Notes: a model not told the origin generated them from the letters alone. A stretch of DNA of 64,000 nucleotides from Rhytidiadelphus loreus (GCA_947034895.1 OX344763.1:71133093-71197092), one strand, 5' to 3'; counted from the first letter of the stretch, positions 44,408-58,300 are shown. Made by a program: numbers and translations.

Positions 44408-47400
44408 ATGCAAGAGTCCATTGTACCAAGGAAGAAAACTCGTGCGCCCAGCTTGGACCCGATAGAGGACGGCTTTGAGGAGGACGGGTTTTTCAGAGTC
44501 GTCAAAATCAACAAACAAAAGTGGAGGGTGAACTACGGCAGCGAGGAGGTTTACCGGGATCTCATTCGAGAGTGGTCAACAGAGGCAGTTACCAATATCT
44601 CTAGGGAAAACAACCCGAAGCGTAAATACTTCAAGTGCGTGCATTGTGGGGATAAAACCTTCAAGGGTAAGGTACGTCTAAACAAACACCGCTGGGAATC
44701 CCAGTATCCTGCTATGAAGGACCATCGTGGGAAGTCGCAGCAACTTCTTTCCTATCCAAACCAGGGCACCGGACAAGGCAAGTCTTCGGAGATGATCCAG
44801 AAAGGGAAGGAGGATGTAGTTCTGGACCGAGCTGTCAGAAGGACTACAGCGACGCTGCGAACGAAGGCGGATAGTGGGAAGACGAAGGTGGACCGCAAGA
44901 GTCGGGGAGGGGAGGACAATAGCACAGACAGAGGGCAAGGTCCGCAAATAAGGGCCAGGAGTCGGGGAGGGGAAGACACTACCACGAGCACAGGGCAATT
45001 TGTGCCAACAAGGGCTAGGAGTGCGCGGACAGCGGTGGACGAGGTGAAATCGGGGGGGCGCACACCAACGCCGAATAGTGAAATCGAGCAGGAACAGAGC
45101 AACGATGCTGAAGTAAACCAAGCTCCAGCCGCGGTGCAGACCCTCAGTGACAGTGCGGGAATAAGGGCCTACACTCAGAGGCGCGTAGGCGGACCATTCA
45201 TAGTCGAGGCGCTCGCAAGGAGAGGAGACCCGGATCAAGAACGGAAGACTTGAATTCTCCAAACAAGGGCTACAACGAAGAAAGTGCCTAACGGTTGTTT
45301 GGTTTGTACTCAATCAAGCTCAGATCAAGACGAAGCCACCCCCCATATGAAAAAAGGAAGACACAGTATTTAGTGGGCGGAGGAGAAAACATTGACCCCT
45401 CATGGCTGCCAGACCCAATGGATGTCTGGCAGACGCTCGGCGATGCCGCAGACACCGTGTACGGAGGTGCGGATACAACGGCTTTTAGAAGTCCGGTTAG
45501 AGAGGACGACTTCAACGATTCCAACCCGTATGAGTTCAATACGACACCGAAGAAGTCAGCACCTGCGGTGAAGGGCTTATTTGCTGCAGGTATAGGCGGC
45601 GAAACACAGCAAACGGCAACGGATGGACCAATAAAGGCCGGGGCAGGCACCCCAAGTGCAAAAGTTGACCGAGAGACATTTCAAACACCAGACAACGCCC
45701 CAATTGCAACGCGACAGGACGAGGCGAAGGATGGAGATGTTTGTGAAGTGGCCTTCGCCGCAATGGAAACCCGACAAATTTTTGGAGATGCAGCTCGTAT
45801 AAGAATAGTAGGAACCAAAATGGGAGAATTAGCAGGAACAGTCGTGCAAACACATCAGAACTCACTACTTGCAGCGCTCAAGGACGTGCCTGTCATCGAA
45901 AAGCTAGAAGAGGACTTGGCCACAGTTCAAATACAACAGATGTGTGTGGTGGTAGCGCGTACGGTAGGCAATGGAACAGGCGAGAGAGAAGTTTCAGATT
46001 CCGTGCAAGGAACGCAGCATTCAGTGGGAGAATCACCGCGCACAAGTGGGACAATCACAATTATAGGGAGACGCGTAAAGGCCATTCCTAGATTGCAGGA
46101 GAACACTAAAGTAACGAATGCACCACAACAAACGAGCACAAGAACGGACCCAATGGTTCTAGGAAGCGAAGAAGGGGAAGACGAAGACAAAACAGAGTTG
46201 CAAGAACAACAAGCTGGAACCCCAATGCAGCCACAAAGTCCCGTTCAGGCGAGAACACTGGAAACTCAAAATCGCGCCGGTGAACAGTGCCCTAGCTTGC
46301 GAGTGGACGAACAAGAAGTGCCAAAGCTGTGCCCGCAACGACAGAGTCAAAATAAAGCCATTCAGCAACAATAGACACTACCGTACAGTCCGAAGTGCAA
46401 AATAGACTCCAAACTTAGGCGATACTGGATGTGTAGTTTAGGGTTACTGGTTTTCACTGTTGCGGGTGCGGACAGTGAGATTCGGGGTGCTGGACGTGTT
46501 GAACGACTCCGACTGGATGAGGAGGACGTGTAGGCAAAGGCCACATTAGAGGTGGATCTGGGGGCCGCGAAGTACCCGAAGGCTACTAAACCGCCATCTG
46601 TTCCAGCTCCCGCATTCTTTCATCTGTTGCAGGCAAGGCCAGAACTTTTGGGTTGGGACTGCGAAGCGCAAACGGCAGAGGAGTTCAAGTGTTCCTTTGC
46701 AAAAGCATGGGACTCCAAGACTTTTCAGAATTAGACGAAAGCCGCGTCCACGTGGTAGGCTTGTGAGGCCAAGGTCAGTGTGCCTTACAGCATTTGCGTC
46801 AGAGTTGCGTTTAAGTGGGAGGTCGCTCAATGTTTGTGAAAAACGTTTGGTGTTTACTACATTGTTTCTTTGGTGACGAAAGCATAATATAGGGTTCACT
46901 TAACGTTGGCGTTGTGCGCAAGCAGAGGACTGCCCTGCTATGAGCAAGCACATAGATCGTGCCTTGGTGGGAATTTGCCATAGCGTCAAGTACGGAAAGA
47001 CTCTGCAAGAAATTGAACTATTCGCAGCATATTTGGAGTATCTCCGAAACTGTAGGAATCATGAAGATCAGGAGAAGAAGTTGCAAGCACAGAAGGACCG
47101 ACTGGTCGAGGACGCCGTGCATAAGTTCAAGCGCGATACTACGTTTCTGCGCGAATCCTACACTTGGAATTGGTGCCCAATCTGGTAGGTCGTGTCGCAG
47201 GCTAATGTCTTCCGTAAGCTTCCACCCATGCCTTGGCGTCACGACGGTGAGTCTATCATAGAAGAATAGCCTTCACGCTGATCAGGTGTGCCAATGTTGT
47301 AGTGTTTCTTGTGCGGGTTTCATTTTTTGGTCCTTAATTGGGTGCTACGTGGTTGCAAACGAAGAGGCCAACGAGGTCAATCGAATACTCCTAGCAAGTC

Positions 47401-49667
47401 GAGTGACGCGGAGGGAGCCGACACACATCGTGCGGGTTTTGCGGTTGGCATTAAACAATAGCTTCGGCCACTTTCGACCCCTCACCTGCCCGTTTCATGG
47501 TATCACAAGGTCGTCGGTACGGGCCTTGTTTTGGAGAAACGATGATGTCCTCCGGGCCTTGTGGACGTATGTGCTTGAGGCGTAGTTTCGTTTCTGCGGA
47601 CTGTCGGAGTGGGACCCCAAAGCGGCGCATAATGAGGTGATGCTGGACGCCCAACTACTGTTGGATGGCCCAAGAGATAGCATGGTGGAGGACATAATAG
47701 AATGGGTGGAGAACGTCCGCCTGCATGCAATGCAGGATCTCACTCTGCAACATCCCGCTGTGTTCCAGACTTCATGGAGGACTACAGAGCTGGCAGAGTG
47801 GGGTGAGCAGGCGAACGTGTGGAGTTGGTGCCTACAGAAGCGAGAAGACGTAGACCTTGGGTGGGTTTGCGTTCCAGAAAATGCCAAAAAGTTTGGATGA
47901 GGGCTGATGATTAGGCACCAAATTGTGGGCCTCGTACGTGATCTGGACGCCGTTCTGTAGGAAGACGATCAAGACACATGGACATTGCAGGTGGGGAACG
48001 TGGAACACTGTGATGGTGCAAAGTCGGATGCAACAAATGTTGGTGAGGCATCGAAGGCCAACTTGACTACGGTTGTGGTGGGCACTGGTGCGGATGAGCA
48101 GAGCCTAGTCGACATCGGTGAGAAATGAGTGGAGAGTGCTAAAGACGGAACTGTGGTAGACATTTCATAGCGGGATGACGAAGACATCACGATTTCACAG
48201 CTCCGTCAAAGTGTCGTAGTGGACGACATCCAAACGCAAGACCTAGACATCAGCTTGCTTCCCGAGAGTGTGTCGACGACACTACCAATAGCAGTGATTC
48301 AGAAAAACGCCACGGAAGACGGGGGCGATGATCAATCGATTGAGGACAGTGGGTCACCGGGTAGGGAAGCTTCGCATACGCGTGCGCAGAACTGGAATCC
48401 CCCCCAAGGTGACGAAGAAATTCATCAATCTAATGTGCTCGTCAACGTTATCACGCTCATGCGTTCCCACTAGCGCAGACGCTCATTTGGTAGTCCTTGA
48501 GGAAGTCACCGACGAACATCTCCAGTATAGCCCGGAGGACTCTTGCGACACGCTCTCACCGTTTCAAGAAATGCAGGTGGGTGCGGTCAGAAGCGACGTT
48601 CTTAGTGTTCCGAGTGTAGACGAACTGTCGCTGGTCAACGTTGTACCCGAGTATGCGACCAGCGACAGTCCCTTCACTCACGTCGGCAGTGTGACGTTCC
48701 CGCCACTGATGATGACCGATGTACAAGTGAAAAACTAGATGAAGCTTTCTATTCCGAAGGCCTACGATAAGCTAAAAATGGATGATCTGATTGCGGAAGT
48801 TCCCAGGTAAATTATGGAACACTACACAACCACTTTGTTTGGATCCCCTTCATGGTCTCGTGAATGTAGATGTTTGTTCGAGAAGTTTTGCTGACTTTCT
48901 CAATCACTGTTTCAAGAAGGGCACAGGGTTTGCAGGCACTGAGAGCATCACGTTTTACAGTAACAAATGGGATGGCGTCCCAATACCAATGGTTGAGCTG
49001 CAGGACTTGAGGCGCACCTCATGGTACATCGGGCAGAACTTGTTGGAGCTCTTTAGCTGGCGGCTCTAGTACAGCCTGTCCGACATAGCTCGCAAGAAGG
49101 TATACGTCGGGTCTTCTTTGATGCAGGGCCCTTTCCAAAAAGCATGGAATGTAGGAACCGAGGAAGTTGTGCTGAAATGGGGCCGCGAATTTTTAGTACC
49201 CAAAAAGGTGTACACTGAGTGCGGGGAGGACATGGAGGTGCTTGTCTCCTACGTCAACGCAAAACATTGGTCCCTTTTTATTCTCACACGGTCGGGCATC
49301 ATTCACCTAGACAGTATAGGTTCACATGAAGAGAAGGAGGACCGCGAGTTTATCAACCGTGTGGGAGATGGTGCATGAGCCACGCATTAAGGTCCCGGAG
49401 GAGTGGCAGTGAATGTCGTGCTTCCGCCAGCCTACGAACTACGAGTGCGGCTTTTGTGTTTTGCGCCACATGGAGACGTACCTCCGTGTTTTCCACGGGG
49501 ATGAAGCCATAGTCAACGATACAATGACATGGTGTAAGTTCAGGGTCCAGGCACTGAAAATAGACACCGGGACAATGATGCAGAAGGTTGTTTTGTGGAC
49601 AGTGTTGCAGGAGTTGGAGAAGGGACCAGTTTTGGTTGAGTGTGCGACGCCGTTCATTGCTTCGTGA
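44408..49667 (+). pseudogene. Decayed C2H2 / ULP1-protease transposon gene, copy A
   Basis: A string of plus-strand frames broken by many stops and some frameshifts. It starts at the ATG at 44,408 with a C2H2-like finger (YFKCVHCGDKTF...NKHRW). Low-complexity acidic and glutamine-rich segments follow, then blocks shared with copy B: a W-TAG-ACEAK exon end with GT donor (46,756), a helical block (ICHSVKYGKTL, 46,973) ending WCPIW, and the block from 47,345 to 47,960. The end is a C48 (ULP1-type) cysteine protease: NAKHWSLFIL (His, near 49,260), IHLDSIG (Asp, near 49,310), then, after a frameshift, FRQPTNYECGFCVLRH (Gln and Cys, 49,420-49,460). ULP proteases occur in some plant MULEs and CACTA-like elements, but no transposase is visible here. 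Confidence 0.65.
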
Positions 49668-49679
49668 GAAAAGTGCGAG

Positions 49680-51340
49680 CGAGTCTCCGGCTACATCCGC
49701 ATGTTAATTCTCCGGTTTAGGGCCATGTGTATTTTTGCTTTATGTATATGTCTTTGTACGACATTCCACCGAAATAAAGGAACTCTCCATTTGTACAGAT
49801 ATCAAATTCTTGGGTACACAAAGACGAAAGGCCTCAGTGTCCTTAGGCTGTCCGGCGTTGGTCGTGTTTTGTTGTACGACATGCATAATAGTGTTTCACC
49901 TTCACTCAACACACTGTTTCAAAGACCCGGCACTTCCATTCTTTCATTTATTTACTTTCGGCTTTAGGGCGAAGGCAATTCAAGGAGGGGTTTACGCCTC
50001 CTTCACAATGTGGAATGTGACATTTCCTTAGCTGCCGTTATTATGAACCTTCGTTGAGGCTATCATGTCGTATTCATGACATCATCATTAGCCATACCAT
50101 AGTAGGACTTCATCCATGTAACATTCAGGGTACATTCTTGAAAATACAGAACACATGTAGTCATGTTAGAAGTGATGGCCACATAGCTCACAAACGTGAC
50201 AAATTGTACTCTATGCGAACGAAAGAAGCTGGATACGTTTTTTAATTGTGCAGTTGTCTCCATGTACAAACGATGTAGAGGTTCGTGGCGAAATCATGGG
50301 CATTTGACGTGCCGGCACAAGAGAAAAACATTCCACCGCTTCGCACAGTGTTTTTGGCAATCCAACGGGCCGAAATTGGAATTAACGCCAATTACAGCGT
50401 GACATGCAACCTTTGCATACATGTGCACTCTTGCTTTGAGACTGTGTCTCCCGCCTTCTGGTAATGGCTTTGTTGTGTGTGTGGTTGCCGCAGTTCCGGT
50501 TTAGGGTTTTGGGCGCACTCGAGTGAACTTCAGACTGTCCTTGTCGAAAGACCACGTAATCATTTGACTTGCAACATTTTAGTGAGTGGAGGATTTATTG
50601 GAGCGGCCTGCTATGCGGTAGGACGGTTAACAAAGTTGGCTTCCATTTGCTGCGGATCGTCCAACGTACTTGCGTTTCATTCTGGCAAGTCCATCTCCTC
50701 CTCCTTTTCTGGCAATTTCCTTACTTTTGTGACCTTGGGGGGAGGCCCCGTCAATGTTTATGGTCCTCAGCCGAGCGAGCGCGTACATTCTCCGAGCGAC
50801 TGCTCGGCATTCGAAAGGAGACGCTATGTTTTTTTCATTTTTTAAGAACTGTAGTTTGAATTGAATGCGTTCGGTGTAGGACGCTGTGAACTTAAAATTC
50901 CGCGTGCAAACTTACCTTACTTAACCAAGATACAACAAAAATGAGCGGCGGGGAAAGGTGAGCCATAGTGAAAGGCGCTTCGTGTAATTGGCTTGTCGCG
51001 GGTTAGGGTTCAGCATTGTGATGTTCCGGGAATTGTCTTCTCTAAACTCCGTCGTATGGAATCTGTTTAGGTATATCACGCTAAAGCGGGAACTAACGAA
51101 GACACATACATGTCCTTTGCAAGGTATAGTTCGAGTTCCTTGACCTGTACTACTATTATTTTCCAGTGTTTCGTTGGAGGGAGCAAATAAGTTGGAGAAA
51201 TTGGTTTCGAACTGCGGAAGTGGATTTCAAGATTCACTACTACTGACATGCATTGTTTGTATTGCATGTGGTTCAGGCAGACCCTAAATCCGGGGTGGAC
51301 GTACCAATTGAAGATTGCCATTTATCATTCTAGAAGTATG
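49680..51340. other. Spacer between ULP-type copies
   Basis: No supported gene. Short ORFs lack domains. It probably contains the 3' end of copy A and the 5' region of copy B; I could not identify terminal repeats. Confidence 0.4.
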
Positions 51341-51345
51341 TAAAA

Positions 51346-54165
51346 TTGGACGGGATCAGCATTGAGGTCAACTACGGCATAGAGAAAGTATTTAAAAGAC
51401 TCTTGGAGGAGTGTGTTACACAGGCATACACGAACAAGCGAATCCCCGGAAATCCAACCATGTATTACTTGAAGTGTGTGCACTGTCTGGATATGTCATT
51501 CTCCAACAAGAGGCGACTAAATCATCATCGTTGGACTTCATCGTGTCCAGCAGTGAAGGATTCCATAGGCAATCCCTTGCAACTTCTCCCTTATCCAGAC
51601 GAGGGCATTGCAGCGGGCAGAATTTTTGAGTCTGTGTTTCGAGGAAACGCTGTTCATATCACTTCAAAGGTTGTTTGCGACGTTAGCACTCAGTGTTTCA
51701 CAAGTCCATCGTCTGTGAATGTAGGAGACGTGACGGAGAAGTCTTGAGGGGTGGCGCAGAGTCCTAATGAGTCACGGCGTGGATTGAAGGGGTCCGTACA
51801 GAATGAAGAGGATGTCCACACGCCCGGAGAAGCGCATACCAATGTTTCCCCGTCGAGCACCCCTGTTGTACTTTTACCCGCTTCTCTAGGCATTACCAAA
51901 AGGACTCCTTGAACGTGTACAGTCCGGCGCCTTGGCCATCTTTTCCCAAAACCAGTTCTACCATTTGTTCCCCCCGAAACACTGGAAAGTTTTGGGAAGA
52001 CATCGAAGACTGCGAAGGCAGTTTCAGGTTCAAGGGTGGTTTGGGCATTGCTTGCCGTGACGCGTCAGGACCACTAGGACCCCATTTGGGTGGGCGATCG
52101 GGAGGAGAACAGAAATGTTCCGCAGCAAGACCGGGGGAAACGTAAACTTAGGGTGACTCGCCACGGCGCGGAAAGTCCAGAGACTGATCTCGGAGGCAGG
52201 CGCGGAAAGCTGGCGAAGAACGGTTCACCAGTGAACCCCCGCTCCTTTGTGTTGCTCTCGGAAGAATCTGATGAGTAGAACACTGGCGAGGACTTCGCAA
52301 ATACGGATCAATCCCGGCAAAACGCTTCTAAATTCGTGGATAAAACTTTTAAAATGGGCGTCGATGAGTTGCCTCTGCCATGCCCAAAAGGGGTTGCTGG
52401 TTCGCATACAATTCAGGGCACGAAAGGGATTTGCAAGTCTCCATCTCGTGGCGCAACGAATGTGTCGTCCGTTGTTCTAGTGTCTACTGAATTGCCAGTT
52501 GGGAAGGGACTCGAAATAGTGCCGTGGACAGGTAACTATGAGGGGAATTGGGCACTCCAACGGTATTGGATGTGCGGTTTAGGTTCCCCTAAAACGAAAC
52601 AATACCACCCTAGCTTAGCAACGTCTACTTTGGGGCGCCAAGAACGCCTAGAGGGTGACGAGCGCGAAGCCACCATGACACCGCGGGTGAAAGCGGACGA
52701 ACTGGCCGTCTCGCAAGAGATATTATCTCCACCAAGACGGCGTGAAGCGCCCGACTTATACCATCTCGCCATTGTGAGGCCGAATTTGCTTTCATGGCCT
52801 TGGCAGACGCAGTCGGCTCTTGAATTCCTGTGTGACTTCGAGCTCGTTTGGTCCGTTGGGCATTTTCATGTAGCAATGCGGGTTTGCAGCATGTGGTAGG
52901 CATGCGAGGCAAAGGTATGTAGACAGACCCTTCTTGGTACCCGAAACACTGTTTCTCTAGTTCGCATCAGTTTCCAATACTATATATGTGCTATTGATGT
53001 AGAAGCGGACACTCTCATGTAGCATGGCCTCCGTGATTTTTCAAGAGGAGGACTACAAGCCGGAAACGTTTAGGGGGCTTGCCCGTTGCATGAATTCACT
53101 GTGTCACAGCGTCAAATACAAACAGAAGCTGCCTGATATTGCCGCAATGGCTTCGTACCTACAGTAGAGGCATGAAGTGTGGCTGTACAAGGAGAAGAAG
53201 AGCGCTTCAACCTCTCAGCTACGCGCGAAGCAGGAGCGAGTCGTACTGGATGCTATTGCAGACTTCCGCGAGCGTACGAAATTCCGCCATGCAAAAATTC
53301 TGTGGGACTGGTGTCCCATCTAGTTTGTGGTCACAGAGAACGCGAGTATGATGCAGAGGCTGCCCCCGCTTCCTTGGTGTCATGATGGTGACCTCTACAC
53401 CTCCATGCCAATTCTTCATTCATTGCATAATTATTTCAGGGTTTAGGGTTTAGGGTAGTCGTCCACCTTAAAATACTGTCTATCTACCACACTACTGCAT
53501 GATCTTCTTCAGTACCCCTAAGATTCTTCACAATGATGTAGGCGAGGAGGCATCCACTATCCAACGCGTGTTGCTCAAAACCCGAGTTCGGAGAGTGAAA
53601 CCACCTCCATTTGTCCAGGTTCTGCGTATCACTACGAACAATGTGTATGGCAGGTGGAAGCAACTTAGCTGCCCTCTTTTGGGGCTCAATAGGGAGGCCA
53701 TTCGGACTTTGTGTTGCAGTCAACGTGAAATCCAGCTCGCACTGTCGCTGTTCACATTTGAAGCACCGTTCCGCTTTGCAGGCCTTTGCAATTTTGAAGA
53801 TGATATCATGCACACCTCCGTCATGATGGACACGCAGCTTGTATGCAAGGGCAAAGAGGATCGAGTGCTTGACAAGGTCATGGCTTGGGTCCAAAACGTA
53901 CGCCTTCGTGCCTTACAGGACATGGTGCACGACAGTCCGCACAACTTTAGGAATGCATGGATGACCACCCAATATGAACACTAGGGGGACCATGGCAAAA
54001 TTTGAAGCAAGTGCCTTTGGATCCGGGAGGACCTCGACATAGGCTGGGTGGCGTCTAAGTCCTTACCGAAGTGGTCCGGACAAGTGCAGGAGCTCCGTAA
54101 CGCTCTCAAGGACATTGTCCTTGACATGGAGAAGGCGTTGGATGAAGATGAGGCATTGAGAGCAC
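51346..54165 (+). pseudogene. Decayed C2H2 transposon gene, copy B, lacking the protease
   Basis: Parallel to copy A in order: C2H2-like finger (YLKCVHCLDMSF...NHHRW, 51,460-51,550), RYWMCGLG (52,563), W-TAG-ACEAK with GT donor (52,896), LCHSVKYKQKL (53,098) ending WCPI-TAG, and the block 53,499-54,165 (FVQVLRITTNNVYG, WVQNVRLRALQDM). Several stops are TAG, one at exactly the same codon as in copy A. The ULP1 part is missing because at about 54,165 the sequence passes into the opposite-strand DUF7869-like gene. It is divergent from copy A throughout, so this is an old duplication or a separate insertion. Confidence 0.6.
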
Positions 54166-56437
54166 TTCTCACACCTTCCCAATGTTTCCGCACCGGCTCA
54201 TTCTTCCTCCTAAACTCGCCAGATAAGTCTTGATTTCCCATTGCCCCCCACAATGCAATGTACCCATCTAAACCCTTGCAAATCTCATCAAAGCAACGCA
54301 TTTGTTGCGGTGGCAAAGGTAGAGGACTACCCCTCGGTACTTTAGGGTGCCCATCTATTGTCTCCTTCCACAAGCGAATCCCCCCACCCTCTTTCGGCAA
54401 CCAATCAACATCGGTACAAAGGATCTTGTACTGCATCAATGGCCACCCATTGGAATCCTTATAAAATTTAAATTGTTGCGCTTGAGAATGACCCTGTAGA
54501 GAATCATCGCCTGTATGCAAGTACCCGTCCACAAATCGCTTAAAATCAGGAACCTCCTCAATGAGATGAGGAATTACGGGTTGTGTTTCACAATCCATGA
54601 AAGACTTCATCAACCTTGGAAGTGTGGGGTAGTCATTCGTCTTCAATTTAGTGCTCCAACGACCAAATAGAGCATCAATGTCCTCATGAGTGTGTCCAAC
54701 AATGAGGAAATTAATGTATATCTCTCGAAAAATAACTCTATAGACAAGAAGAGAACAGAATGCAAAAACCCACCAATTCTTGTTGTCGCCAGAAGCATTG
54801 TCAAGCTAAAGAGTCAATGTTGGAGGAAGAGGTTGAGCTTCCACCAATACTTCAGGGGGGGACCCGAGAGAGTCCGTACAAATCTCTGAACCTATTAACA
54901 AAGCCTCTGTCAGTTCAGAACGCTCTCCTCCTACAAACAATTGACGAGATGAATGCTTCGGTTGGGACTCTAGATCTCGCAATAATTTTGCAATGGACCC
55001 AATGGTATGGTTGGAGTCTGTTGGGAATATGTCCAAGCCATAGTGTGCATATCGCACATCTCCATGACCATGAGCAATCATGCCTGTAACAGCGACAGGC
55101 ATCTTCATGAAAGAATCATTTCCCTTACTCTTGTGCGAGTAATGAGGGGAAGCAGTCTTTGAGTGATCCATCTTGTCATGGATTATAGTCAAAACCTTGT
55201 TAGGATACATCTCAGACATTGAACGGTTTCCATAGTACAAGTCCCTATGCGCCTTTTGCCCCGATAGGTGCACTCTCAATTTGTTAGACCACACGTCTTG
55301 CGCTCGTGAACGTGGAGTGCAAGCACTCTTAAGTTGCCTATATCTATCGCAGGTTCCACAACGAGAAAAACTATCTCCTCTAGCCTTTGGAGCATACTCT
55401 GGAAAAGATTGACGACGTATGTTGCTCAATCCACTAGCCGAAATATTTTGCAAATGAAGTGAGGAATTGACATTGTTAATCTGTGGCAACTTGTCCTTCC
55501 AACGAAATGCAGACGGTAGGACCATGGAGGGAACTTTCTCTCCAGACTCAAGGGTCCTCGATTTGTGAGGCATCGTGTCCGCTTCATTCTCCACTAACAA
55601 TCGAAGAGTTGCTGTTGCTTGCAAAGTGTGTGTCCGAGGTTTTTTCATTCCAAGGTTGCCATGATGCTCCGGTTTCTGGTCATCTTTTGCCATCTTCTTG
55701 TATCTATAAAAGGTAGCCTTCGATACTCCATGGATGGCGCACCAAGCAACCGAACAAATTTCATGGTTTGCCAAGGTAATCATGTTCCTTCCATTGGAAT
55801 CAGTGTGGGTTTGCTTGTGCACGTCAAGCAGACGTGACTTGCGCCAGAACACTCCACCATCAATATGAAGTAGAGACCGAACAGCTTGAATCTGACCACG
55901 TGGAAATGGTTGCAAGCAATTCTTCTGGCAACATTTCATACTAGAAACATCAGCAATTGCTTGCTCTGTGAGGAGGGCTTCTTTCTTCGGGAGATTGGTA
56001 GGCTCAGTCCTCTCACGTGAGCTTTCATAGGAACGAACTCCAGTCCGAACACGCCGCCTCGAACCGTTTGAAGAGACTGCAGTATTGAAGAGATGCGTTT
56101 GTTCGTGGTCATATAAGCTGGCACCATTAAGGTAGACCCTGGAAATGTGCCAGGAGTGCATGGACCACATCCACTCCGACGGAACATCTGCCTCACACAA
56201 AGACTCTGCAATTTGAATTGCAACCCGGTCATCACCGAGTGGTTGCCCATCCATGTCAATGACGAGATCTGCATCAACACTATGACAAATTCCTTTTGCC
56301 ACCTCTATCCCCTCTTCATTTCTGAGTGTGACGCATTTGGTATACCAAGAAGGTCGAGGAAATCCCTCGCAGGCTGCGACACCCGGAGGCAAAGTTGGCA
56401 CTGGAACTGTAAACTCGTTGGCATCTGAAGTATCCAT
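54165..56437 (-). pseudogene. DUF7869-like transposon gene, 3' end missing
   Basis: Exon 1 is 56,437-54,935 (501 codons, ATG then DTSDANEF). An intron (GTAGGA...TTTAG) leads to exon 2 from 54,805, in phase. In order: a zinc-ribbon-like CCQKNC with HGVSKATFYRYKK; a CGTCDRYRQL finger; IIHDKMDHSKTASPHY; IFPTDSNHTIGSI; LDNASGDNKNWWVFAFC; and FLIVGHTHEDIDALFGRW. These blocks match what I know as DUF7869 proteins, a multicopy, probably transposon-encoded family with acidic residues arranged like a DDE nuclease. The frame stays open to 53,981, but from about 54,165 the plus strand is copy B of the ULP-type element, so the C-terminus is lost. No stop lies inside the conserved part. Confidence 0.65.
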
Positions 56438-56915
56438 TCTGCGCGTGAAAGAACACCGATTAATTAATACTGTTGTGAGTATCCTCGAGGCGAGGATAAA
56501 AAACAAGTACGACACATTGACAAAATCAGGGGCAAAGTGACTTCCAGTGGAGGGTAAAATTGTAAACCATTTTGAGATCATGTATACTAATCCATCCACC
56601 TAGACTAATGAAGTTAAAATGCGACGAATTAGCACAACAGAACCAAAAAACAGAATCTAATCTATCATCTTTGCATTCCTTAGAACAATCAGAATTATAT
56701 TACTTCATCTACCAAACACTCTAAACTACGAGTATGAAAAGCAAAAGGTATCTTCGATTCGAAGATAGCAGACGTCAAAGATTGAGAGATTTTATGCATT
56801 CCCCCTCATTAGACTGTCAGAATGATTATGTATGTAAACTCTGTATATCATCTCGAATGTCAGTGAATGTCTTCCTTTGTCTATGGTTATTATTTACATT
56901 CTATGCATTTGGGCA

Positions 56916-57471
56916 ATTATCCTCGGCTCAAGGATAACCTCCATACAAGTGTGTGATTATTCTCTAGTCTACGATAACCTCCATGCATGCCTGTGATTAT
57001 CCTCGAGCCGTGGATAATCTCCAACATGTCCGTGACTATCCTCGAACCGAGGATAACCTCCATCCTATCCGTGATTATCCTCGGACCGAGGATAACTTCC
57101 ATGCATGTGTGTGATTATCCTCGGACCGAGGATATACTCCATGCATGTTTCGGATTATCCTCGAACCGAAGATAACCTCCATGCATGTTTCGGATTATCC
57201 TCGAACCGAAGATAACCTCCATGCATGTTTCGGATTATCCTCGAACCGAAGATAACCTCCATGCATGTTTCGGATTATCCTCGAACCGAAGATAACCTCC
57301 ATGCATGTTTCGGATTATCCTCGAACCGAAGATAACCTCCATGCATGTTTCGGATTATCCTCGAACCGAAGATAACCTCCATGCATGTTTCGGATTATCC
57401 TCGAACCGAAGATAACCTCCATGCATGTTTCGGATTATCCTCGAACCGAAGATAACCTCCATGCACGTATG
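56916..57471 (+). repeat. 40-bp tandem repeat with ATTATCCTCG...CGAAGATAAC stem, about 14 copies
   Basis: The unit is 'tccatgcatgtttcggatta' plus 'tcctcgaaccgaagataacc' (40 bp). From about 57,140 to 57,471 the units are almost identical; to the left (56,916-57,140) they diverge progressively and include versions with perfect stems (ATTATCCTCGGACCGAGGATAA). No unique spacers exist, so it is a satellite and not a CRISPR array. Confidence 0.95.
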
Positions 57472-58300
57472 TATTAGAGAAATTTATAGTTCCGATATTT
57501 ACGGCGTGAAAATCGGTTGTTCTTTCTCGAACATAACATACGAAGAACAACACTTGAGACGTGACACCGGAATTCTGAATACGCGATGAATCGGAGGACT
57601 AAATAATACTGCATGTACCTTTGCTTAAAACTGAGGAGCAAGAACAGGAATCTAGCATTCAGTGAAGAGGAAAGAAGGGAAGTAGAGGAACTTACGACAA
57701 CCCGTGCGAAACTAAGCCACCTACTCACATAAACATGTAAATGAATGCAAAAACATAAGTTCAAAGGCCTTGCGGTAGCAATGTCAGCAAGAGGCCGCGG
57801 AAGAGGGAAATCTGGAAAATACGAGAGAGGAAATGAGGTGCTCGAGGAAGAGAGACGATGCATACACTAGCGGGAGAAAATGAGCGGGAAATTCAACGGC
57901 TTTTGAGTTCTTCATGATTTTCTGGACGTAGGGGAGAAGTACTTGCTCGGATTAGGGGGCCGTTGACATTCGATTCGCCCACATAATGACAACGATGTGG
58001 AATATGAAGGAGCTTTTCATTAATAGAATTGGAATATGACGTAGCCGATCTTTTTATGATTTAAATAGGGGAATTTATATTTTGTGGAATCCATGGCAGT
58101 CAGCTTTTTCCGGAGAATGTGGAAATATTCTTTGAAAGCATAGCGGAATTTAGAGTTTGGCAAATTTGGCAATTCATACACCACCCGCCAATCAGCCGTC
58201 TTTTTAAAATAGTTTATTCTTAAGTCTGATTTAGATGAATGTATAGGGGAGGTATCCACACCAATTTGGCACATGGTGGGTCCAATGTGCATTGGCTATA
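57472..58300. other. Spacer, no supported gene
   Basis: Short minus-strand ORFs (57,474-57,863 and 58,020-58,292) have no recognised domain and no splice support. Confidence 0.4.

Noticed and set aside
44408..54165. TAG reassigned to an amino acid in this genome
   Set aside because: Other frames (transposase, RING halves, kinase-like gene) have no internal TAG, and the stops are better explained by decay.
57137..57471. Regularly spaced identical repeats resembling a CRISPR array
   Set aside because: The 40-bp units are head-to-tail with no variable spacers, in plant nuclear DNA; it is a tandem satellite.
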